Source: Anaerolineales bacterium UBA3905 (lineage in GTDB: Bacteria; Chloroflexota; Anaerolineae; Caldilineales; Caldilineaceae). Taken from it: a DNA stretch of 10,824 bases. The stretch's first letter is position 1. Every line of letters begins with the position of its first letter. Location of the stretch: NCBI GenBank assembly GCA_002391565.1, contig DGFH01000298.1:6778-17601 (forward strand), written 5' to 3'. Positions 6,116 to 10,824 of the stretch are shown here, piece after piece. Under the pieces are notes generated by a model. It searched no databases, was not told the DNA's origin, and saw only the letters and a list, made by a program, of their open reading frames with translations. The position numbers and the translations under genes are program-made.

Positions 6116-6949
6116 TCACATTTCTTGATAGCGGCGCACGCTGGCTTCCAGCGCTGCCAGGGATGACCAAAAATCCGCTTCGCCAAAGATCTCCAACGTC
6201 AGCACGCCGGTGTAGCGCCGCGCCAACAGCAAGTGGACAACGCGATCGAGTTGCGCAGGCGGCGTCAACGCCAGCGAGCGATGGTCGCGGTGCGCTTCGG
6301 CGGCGTCATCGCTCACGCCGTGCAGATGTACAACGCGCAGGCGCGGCCAGGCAGTCAGCAGAGACTCGACCGGGTCGTGCTCATCCAGCCAGAGATGGCC
6401 GACGTCCACGCAGCGACTGACCGCCGTCGCCGCCACAACGGGCATGACAAAGGCTGGTGGATACCCCTCCAGGTTCTCGATTGCCAGACGCGCCTGGTGA
6501 CCGGCGGCCTGTCCTACGCAGGTGATGAGCGTCGCCATCTGTTCTCGCCATACTTCCAACGCATCCGCTGGATAGCCCTGTGTGCGCACGTTGCGTCCGT
6601 CTAGATGCCCGATCCACGCCCATGGCGTCAGCGCCTGCGTCCGGGCGATCACATCTTGCGCCGAGCGCAGGGTAGGCGCGGGTGCAGCAGGGAGCGGCGT
6701 CTCGCTGCTTGCCAGATCATCGACCAGATGCACGGTGTAGCTCAGGTCGCTGTGCAAGCCGATTTCCGCCAGCCGTGCGACAGAGGCGACATCTGGCAGG
6801 TTGCTTGGGCCGCCGGGCAGGTCAAAGAGCACGAGCTGCATATCCTGCACGTGAGGCGCCAGAAAGCGGGCGTTGGCAACCAGATCATCATCGATGATGT
6901 AAGAGGTTGCGCCCACGCGAAAGGGAAGACGCCAGTTGCGCACATTCAT
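6116..6949 (-). CDS. cbiR: CbiR-like cobamide-remodelling phosphodiesterase (AP-endonuclease-type TIM barrel)
   Basis: A 277-residue protein of the xylose isomerase-like/endonuclease IV TIM-barrel superfamily. The opening FRVGATSYIIDDDLVANARFLA, then VQDMQLVLFD, SNLP and LSYTVHL, follow the pattern I know for CbiR, which cleaves cobamides to release adenosylcobinamide phosphate and the alpha-ribazole-type nucleoside. Candidate metal ligands lie at barrel positions: H74 (YTVH), H115 (IGHLDG), E158 (IENLEG), D182 and H185 (VDVGH), H208 and H210 (VVHLH) and E253 (LEIF). CobU, the next gene, uses the product, which strongly supports the assignment. The ATG at 6949 overlaps the upstream kinase stop (ATGA), suggesting translational coupling; a TTG start at 6979 is possible but less likely. 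If not CbiR, it would be a sugar-phosphate isomerase/epimerase-type protein. Confidence 0.72.
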   Translation of the reverse strand: MNVRNWRLPFRVGATSYIIDDDLVANARFLAPHVQDMQLVLFDLPGGPSNLPDVASVARLAEIGLHSDLSYTVHLVDDLASSETPLPAAPAPTLRSAQDVIARTQALTPWAWIGHLDGRNVRTQGYPADALEVWREQMATLITCVGQAAGHQARLAIENLEGYPPAFVMPVVAATAVSRCVDVGHLWLDEHDPVESLLTAWPRLRVVHLHGVSDDAAEAHRDHRSLALTPPAQLDRVVHLLLARRYTGVLTLEIFGEADFWSSLAALEASVRRYQEM

Positions 6950-8199
6950 CGACGGAGAAGCTGCTTTCGGGAGCGGCAATACTCACCTATTTCCACCAGC
7001 GTCTCGGCTTCGCCAAAGCCACCAGCTTTCGTCACCAGCGCCAGGCCATCAAAGCGTCCACCACTGACGATGCTTAGCGGGATGCCTGGGACAATTTCGT
7101 CAACGAGGTCAAGCCCCGCTGCGCCCCACAGATCGCAGAGGGCGCGCACCGTCGCACCGCCTGTCGCCATGACGCTGTGCACGGGGACCTGTTGTAGCAC
7201 GGCTGTGGCAAGCTCCGCCAGGCGCGCCATCAGCATGGCGTCTTGCGCGGGTGTGACCGGCGTCGCCGGCGCCATGACCACGATGGGGGCGGCAGGCGGC
7301 ACGCTGGCCAGGCGGTGGAGTGCGTGCGCCAGCCACGCCGCCCATTGTTCACCGGCGGCGGTGAGGTCGAGCGCAATAACATAGGCGCCGGTCTGCCGCA
7401 CCAGCTCGTGAATCTGCTGACGCACGATCGGGTGAAGCGAACCGACCACGAATAGCATGTGCGCCGCCTTGGCGACGAGCTGTTGCTCCGCAAGCTGTGC
7501 AGCGAGTGGACGCGCCAGTCCGGCCGAACCGGCCAACAGGCAGCCTTCACCCACCATCCGCGTAGCTTCGGCAATCACCGCCAGATGTGCATCGGTTACG
7601 GCGTCGCAAATAGCGATGGCGCCGGTCGGGGTGCGCAGCGTCTGGAGGCGCGCTGCCAACTGGTCTGCACCGCCGGTGACCGTATCCAGCCCCAGAAAAT
7701 GGACAGGGCGTTGCGTCTGGCCGGCCAGCAGCGTCGGCAGATGACTTGTCGTCACCGGGCGCGTTGGGTCGCGGGCAAACGCGCCTTCCGCCACCGGCGT
7801 ATCGCCAAGCAAGAGGACGCCATGGAGCAGGGTGCGCTGGTTGGCAGGGAATGCCGGCGAGAGCACAACGAGCTGCGTGGCATAGGCGTCCATGATGGCG
7901 TCCAGTTCGGCGCCCAGTGCGCCGCGCAGCGTTGAGTCCAATTTTTTGTACACCACGGGCAGGTTACGCTGCGCCAGCGATTGGGCAATGGCAAAGACGC
8001 GTTGATAAGCATGCGCAGCGTCGCAGTTGCGGGTGTCGGTGTCGACGACGATGATATCGCTGGCGCTGAGCGCTTTTTCCTGGAGCGCGCCGAAGCAGAC
8101 GCGTGTGCGCAGACCGAGGCGAGCGAATTGCCCTCCTGTATCGTTGGCGCCGGTCAGATCGTCGGCAAAGATGATGGCTGGATGCGAATCACGCAACAT
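6946..8199 (-). CDS. Four-carbon acid sugar kinase family protein (DUF1537; OtnK/DtnK-like)
   Basis: A 417-residue kinase of the DUF1537 family, whose characterised members phosphorylate D-threonate, D-erythronate or 3-oxo-tetronates with ATP. The N-terminal substrate domain has ADDLTGANDTG (12-22), VDTDTRN (52-58), KKLDSTLRG (85-93) and SPAFPANQR (114-122). The C-terminal nucleotide domain has GSAG (224-227), VVGSLHP (251-257), ATGGAT (345-350), GIPLSIVSG (372-380) and TKAGGFG (390-396). ATG 8199 is preferred: GAGGGTAGG precedes it and homologues start just before the ADDLTG motif; the farther ATG at 8250 lies upstream of the likely -10. The usual acid-sugar partners (OtnC/OtnI, PdxA2, sugar dehydrogenases) are absent. 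Instead it leads a cbiR-cobU operon, so its substrate may differ from the characterised members: this is open. Confidence 0.9.
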   Translation of the reverse strand: MLRDSHPAIIFADDLTGANDTGGQFARLGLRTRVCFGALQEKALSASDIIVVDTDTRNCDAAHAYQRVFAIAQSLAQRNLPVVYKKLDSTLRGALGAELDAIMDAYATQLVVLSPAFPANQRTLLHGVLLLGDTPVAEGAFARDPTRPVTTSHLPTLLAGQTQRPVHFLGLDTVTGGADQLAARLQTLRTPTGAIAICDAVTDAHLAVIAEATRMVGEGCLLAGSAGLARPLAAQLAEQQLVAKAAHMLFVVGSLHPIVRQQIHELVRQTGAYVIALDLTAAGEQWAAWLAHALHRLASVPPAAPIVVMAPATPVTPAQDAMLMARLAELATAVLQQVPVHSVMATGGATVRALCDLWGAAGLDLVDEIVPGIPLSIVSGGRFDGLALVTKAGGFGEAETLVEIGEYCRSRKQLLRR

Positions 8200-8241
8200 A
8201 GACCTACCCTCAAGTTTTCGGAACACACCGATCTGCGTACA

Positions 8242-8269
8242 ATGATACATCCGTTTGTGTGCGTCACAA
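8242..8269 (-). promoter_or_regulatory. Likely promoter of the kinase-cbiR-cobU operon
   Basis: On the minus strand TTGTGA (8264-8269, 4 of 6 matches to the -35 consensus) is followed after 16 bases by TATCAT (8242-8247, 5 of 6 matches to the -10). Transcription would start near 8235, leaving a leader of about 36 bases before ATG 8199. The adjacent palindrome overlaps the -35 and spacer. Confidence 0.5.
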
Positions 8270-8272
8270 ACG
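8252..8272. promoter_or_regulatory. Perfect palindromic operator candidate between kinase gene and pdxS
   Basis: CGTTTGTG (8252-8259) and CACAAACG (8265-8272) are exact inverted repeats around five bases. The position in a divergent intergenic region, over the predicted kinase promoter and about 90 bases before the pdxS start, suits a dimeric transcription factor (GntR, LacI/DeoR, TetR or CRP-like by geometry). No regulator gene is in the window, so its identity is unknown. Chance alone rarely gives perfect 8-base arms in a 165-base gap. Confidence 0.55.
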
Positions 8273-8363
8273 ATGTTGACCCGGCGGGGCGAACATGACC
8301 CGATGGCGATCCGGCGCAGGTCGCGGTAAGCGTAGCTTGAGGTAAAGCACAGGAGCAGTCAAA

Positions 8364-9305
8364 ATGAGTGAGACAAACAGACTCCCCGTCAATGGCGCAA
8401 ACAGCCACAACAGTCAAAACGAGGTGATCACGGGCAGCTTTGCCGTCAAGGTGGGGCTGGCGCAGATGCTCAAGGGCGGCGTGATCATGGATGTCGTCAC
8501 AGCGGAGCAGGCGCGCATCGCCGAGGAGGCGGGCGCATGCGCCGTGATGGCGTTAGAGCGCGTCCCGGCGGACATCCGCAAAGATGGCGGCGTGGCGCGG
8601 ATGAGCGACCCGCGCAAGATCAAGGAGATCATTGCGGCGGTGACGATCCCGGTGATGGCGAAGGCGCGTATCGGCCACTTTGTCGAGGCGCAGATTCTAC
8701 AGGCGCTGGGCGTGGATTACATCGACGAGAGCGAAGTGCTGACCCCGGCCGATGAGGCGCACCACATCAACAAGCATAAGTTCACCGTACCCTTCGTCTG
8801 TGGTGCGCGCGACCTGGGCGAGGCGTTGCGACGCATCGGCGAAGGCGCAGCGATGATCCGCACTAAGGGCGAAGCGGGCACGGGCAACATTGTTGAGGCC
8901 GTGCGTCATGCGCGCGCAGTCAACGGCGCGATCCGCCAGTTGCATGGCATGGACGAGGATGAACTGTTTGCGTTCGCCAAAGAAATCCGGGCGCCTTATC
9001 CGTTGGTGAAACTGACGGCGGAATTGGGGCGTCTGCCGGTGGTGAACTTCGCCGCCGGCGGCGTGGCCACACCGGCGGACGCAGCGTTGATGATGCAGCT
9101 TGGCGTCGATGGCGTCTTCGTCGGTTCTGGCATCTTCAAGAGCGGCAACCCGGAAAAACGCGCCCGCGCCATTGTGATGGCTGTCACGCATTACAACGAC
9201 CCGCAAATCCTGGCCGAGATTAGCGAAGACCTGGGCGAGCCAATGGTTGGCATTAACCTGGACACGCTGAGCGAAGCCGAAAAGATGGCGGCGCGGGGGT
9301 GGTAA
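8364..9305 (+). CDS. pdxS: Pyridoxal 5'-phosphate synthase, PdxS (Pdx1) subunit
   Basis: A 313-residue (beta-alpha)8 synthase that makes PLP from ribose 5-phosphate, glyceraldehyde 3-phosphate and ammonia supplied by PdxT. The two Schiff-base lysines are K100 in AKARIGH and K168 in RTKGEAGTGN, and D43 in MDVV is the conserved acid; all three sit exactly 19 positions after B. subtilis D24, K81 and K149, so the protein has a 19-residue N-terminal extension. VERVPADIR-like, DYIDESEVLTPAD, FAAGGVATPADAALMMQLG and VFVGSGIFKS are all present. ATG 8364 has AGGAG (8351-8355) eight bases upstream. It is divergent from the acid-sugar kinase gene. No clear promoter was found in the 165-base gap on this strand. 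Co-transcription with pdxT is expected despite an unusually long spacer. Confidence 0.98.
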   Translation: MSETNRLPVNGANSHNSQNEVITGSFAVKVGLAQMLKGGVIMDVVTAEQARIAEEAGACAVMALERVPADIRKDGGVARMSDPRKIKEIIAAVTIPVMAKARIGHFVEAQILQALGVDYIDESEVLTPADEAHHINKHKFTVPFVCGARDLGEALRRIGEGAAMIRTKGEAGTGNIVEAVRHARAVNGAIRQLHGMDEDELFAFAKEIRAPYPLVKLTAELGRLPVVNFAAGGVATPADAALMMQLGVDGVFVGSGIFKSGNPEKRARAIVMAVTHYNDPQILAEISEDLGEPMVGINLDTLSEAEKMAARGW

Positions 9306-9314
9306 AGAGATTGA

Positions 9315-9381
9315 GAGATTGGAGATTGGATAGGTTGGAATACGAGTCGCGTTGCGCGTGAATCGCACAATCTCCAGTCTC
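9315..9381 (+). repeat. Long inverted repeat between pdxS and pdxT (potential RNA stem)
   Basis: GAGATTGGAGATTG (9315-9328) can pair with CAATCTCCAGTCTC (9368-9381) as a 14-pair stem with a single G:U, around a loop of 39 bases. The right arm runs into the tandem repeat at 9371-9420, so a shorter 11-pair version can form with the other copies as well. The stem starts ten bases after the pdxS stop. It might act as a processing or 3'-protecting structure between the two cistrons. The pairing is seen; function is inferred. Confidence 0.6.
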
Positions 9382-9420
9382 AAATCTCCAGTCTCAAGTC
9401 TCCAGTCTCAAGTCTCCAGA
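9371..9420 (+). repeat. 14-bp tandem repeat (minisatellite) before pdxT
   Basis: About 3.6 head-to-tail copies of a 14-base unit: TCTCCAGTCTCAAA at 9371-9384, TCTCCAGTCTCAAG at 9385-9398 and again at 9399-9412, then a partial TCTCCAGA at 9413-9420. It ends eight bases before the pdxT ATG and occupies the place of a normal ribosome binding site. No spacers of differing sequence occur, so it is not CRISPR. Copy number may vary among strains. Confidence 0.9.
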
Positions 9421-9428
9421 TAGTGAGT

Positions 9429-10055
9429 ATGAACACAACAATTGGCGTGCTTGCCTTGCAGGGCGCTTTTCTTGAGCACGAAACCATGTTGCGGCAGCTG
9501 GGCGTCAGACCGGTGGAGGTGCGTAAGCCGGAGCAACTGACAGGCCTGGATGGGCTGATCATTCCCGGCGGCGAAAGCACCACGATGGGGTTAGTGGCCG
9601 AACGGTGGGGGTTGGTGGCGCCGCTCAAGGCGTGGGTGCAGAGCGGCAAGCCGACGTGGGGCACCTGCGCCGGCATGATCTTGCTGGCGGAGCGCGCCAT
9701 CGGGCAGAAAGCTGGCGGTCAGCCATTGATCGGCGGGCTGGATGTGACGGTGAATCGCAACTACTTTGGGCGTCAGGCCGATAGTTTCGAGACGCTATTG
9801 CATGTACCCGTGCTGGGCGAGCCGCCGATTCGCGCCGTTTTTATTCGCGCACCAGCGATTGTGGAGATCGGCGCCGGCGTCGATGTGCTCGCCACTACGG
9901 CGGGACGCGCTGGGGAGGAAGTCATCGTCGCCGTGCAGCAGGGCAATCTGCTGGCAACAGCCTTTCACCCTGAACTGACCAACGATCTGCGTTGGCACGC
10001 CTATTTTGTGTCACAGGTCACCCATCATGCGTCAAGCATCGTGCCTGGCGCCTGA
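9429..10055 (+). CDS. pdxT: Pyridoxal 5'-phosphate synthase, glutaminase subunit PdxT (Pdx2)
   Basis: A 208-residue class I glutamine amidotransferase that supplies ammonia to PdxS in the 12+12 PLP synthase complex. It has IGVLALQGAFLEHE (5-18), LIIPGGESTTMG (43-54) with the oxyanion region, the nucleophile C80 in WGTCAGMILLA, NRNYFGRQADSFE (109-121) and the H180/E182 pair in AFHPELTNDLRWH. All catalytic residues are intact. ATG 9429 is chosen because homologues begin at this point; a GTG at 9423 is two codons upstream. Neither has a Shine-Dalgarno site, as the tandem repeat fills the space upstream. Typical PdxT ends soon after the LRWHxYF segment; here about 14 more residues follow, in a stretch of repeat-like DNA. 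Confidence 0.97.
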   Translation: MNTTIGVLALQGAFLEHETMLRQLGVRPVEVRKPEQLTGLDGLIIPGGESTTMGLVAERWGLVAPLKAWVQSGKPTWGTCAGMILLAERAIGQKAGGQPLIGGLDVTVNRNYFGRQADSFETLLHVPVLGEPPIRAVFIRAPAIVEIGAGVDVLATTAGRAGEEVIVAVQQGNLLATAFHPELTNDLRWHAYFVSQVTHHASSIVPGA

Positions 10056-10070
10056 CGTGTGACGCGTCAG
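10052..10070 (+). terminator. Short hairpin over the pdxT stop, weak terminator candidate
   Basis: CTGACG (10052-10057) pairs with CGTCAG (10065-10070), with an added G:U pair inside, giving about seven pairs and a five-base loop. It covers the pdxT stop codon. No T-run follows, so intrinsic termination is doubtful. It may only stabilise the 3' end. Confidence 0.25.
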
Positions 10071-10267
10071 CAACTGCCGTTACGGCCTGATCCGCTACCA
10101 CAAACGTCACGCACAGAGAGGCATTCAATCGTGTGTCGCGCGCACGGCACGCGCAGCAAATGTGCCATGTAGCAACCTCCATGTTTCTCTACAATGGAAC
10201 ACACACGCCTGCAGCGATCACTTGCGGCGACAAAATCATTGATTGTGGAAACGTCGAGACAAAACCC

Positions 10268-10824
10268 ATGAAACTGAAGGCGCCTTCGTTCTTTTCATTG
10301 CACGTTGCCCAGGCTGGCACTGCCGTCAGTCTCGCCCTCATCCTGGTCTTGTTGGTCACCGCACCGTCGATGGCGGATCGCCTCTACGAAATTGCCTACA
10401 CCGGCTGTGGCGGCGTGGACGCCCCGATTGTCAACGAAGCCTACGAAGCGCGTGTCGTTGAACTGGTTAATGAAGTGCGCGCCGCCAATGGCAACTTGCC
10501 GCCGCTGCGTCGTATCTCGGCGCTGAGCAAGTCAGCGCGCTATCACGCCACCGATCTCGGCACGGACAACTATTTTAGTCACGACACCTACGACCGCAAT
10601 GGCGGCGCCTTGCAGAAAGTGTGCGGCGCGTTCGAGCGGATGCGTAAGTGGTATAGCTACAATGCAGCGGGGGAGAATATCGCTGCCGGGTATAGCACGC
10701 CAGAAGATGTGATGGCAGGCTGGATGAGCAGCTCCGGCCATCGCCAGAATATTCTTGACCCTGACTTCCGCGAGATCGGTGTTGGCTATTACCAGGGCGC
10801 TGGGGAATATGGCGTCTATTGGGT
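10268..10824 (+). CDS. Secreted CAP-domain (SCP/PR-1-like) protein, 3' truncated by window edge
   Basis: An open frame from ATG 10268 runs off the window end without a stop; 185 residues are visible. The N-terminus has basic residues, a hydrophobic core (about 13-32) and a cleavage-like PSMA-DR (A36), so it is probably exported. The CAP domain covers about 60-185: VVELVNEVRAANGNLPPL, ARYHATDL, FSHDTYDRNG with H105, GENIAAGY with E136, and GHRQNILDPDFREIGVGYY with H158. These are the SCP signature and cavity residues of bacterial YkwD-like proteins. C47 and C119 could form a disulphide after export. The molecular function of bacterial CAP proteins is largely unsettled. The 212-base gap after pdxT suggests a separate transcription unit; TACAAT at 10190-10195 could be a -10 but has no good -35. 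Confidence 0.88.
   Translation, partial: MKLKAPSFFSLHVAQAGTAVSLALILVLLVTAPSMADRLYEIAYTGCGGVDAPIVNEAYEARVVELVNEVRAANGNLPPLRRISALSKSARYHATDLGTDNYFSHDTYDRNGGALQKVCGAFERMRKWYSYNAAGENIAAGYSTPEDVMAGWMSSSGHRQNILDPDFREIGVGYYQGAGEYGVYW

Noticed and set aside
5629..7384. Two long + strand frames (5629-6420 and 6605-7384) opposite cobU, cbiR and the kinase
   Set aside because: Arg/Ala/Gln-rich translations without motifs, fully antisense to well-supported genes.
8200..8363. Cobalamin riboswitch ahead of the kinase-cbiR-cobU operon
   Set aside because: The expected leader is only about 36 bases and no B12-box (GCCACTG-like) sequence is present on either strand of the gap.
8697..9383. 228-codon - strand frame opposite pdxS
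   Set aside because: Antisense shadow of a highly conserved enzyme, with no family resemblance.
9371..9420. CRISPR array
   Set aside because: The 14-base units are directly adjacent with no unique spacers and no cas gene is present.
10099..10106. Second copy of the CACAAACG half-site after pdxT
   Set aside because: A single eight-base match without its inverted partner is probably chance.

Overview
This window is bacterial, gene-dense and GC-rich (roughly 58-60% by eye). It carries ten or so genes of ordinary metabolism and no insertion sequence, phage gene, tRNA, rRNA or CRISPR array that I can see. The gene content (ribose-5-phosphate-dependent PLP synthase PdxS/PdxT, a probable cobamide-remodelling CbiR next to CobU, a DUF1667 redox pair, an acid-sugar kinase) and the short intergenic minisatellite would suit a Chloroflexota bacterium of the Roseiflexus type. 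That assignment is inference from protein style, not proof.

Left part, + strand (1-2948). The window opens inside an NAD(P)/FAD-dependent oxidoreductase of the kind that partners GlpA-like glycerol-3-phosphate dehydrogenases. A small four-cysteine DUF1667 protein follows, then an FlK-like hotdog thioesterase that starts inside the DUF1667 stop codon (ATGA). After about 290 bases with no convincing gene comes a methionyl-tRNA-formyltransferase-like protein with an intact N-H-D formyl-transfer triad and an atypical C-terminal part.

Centre, - strand (3013-8199). Read in the direction of transcription this is three units. (i) An acid-sugar kinase (DUF1537), a CbiR-like TIM-barrel phosphodiesterase and CobU form a tight operon (ATGA overlap, then a 7-base gap). 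CbiR would release adenosylcobinamide phosphate from scavenged cobamides, and CobU activates exactly that compound with GTP, so the two are consecutive steps of cobamide remodelling. The kinase's part is not obvious. (ii) A metal-ion ABC transporter (ATPase then permease, no binding protein) has its own near-consensus promoter, with a Fur/Zur-like palindrome over the predicted transcription start. (iii) Dcd, a dCTP deaminase, has a very strong ribosome binding site and runs convergently towards the formyltransferase-like gene.

Right part, + strand (8364-10824). pdxS and pdxT make the PLP synthase. They are separated by 123 bases holding a 14-bp tandem repeat that can fold back on a complementary stretch just after pdxS. 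The pdxS and kinase genes are divergent, and a perfect 8+5+8 palindrome lies between them, over the likely promoter of the kinase-cbiR-cobU operon. The window ends inside a secreted CAP-domain (SCP/PR-1-like) protein.

Most worth following up: the kinase-cbiR-cobU operon, the two palindromic operators, and the repeat structure inside pdxST.
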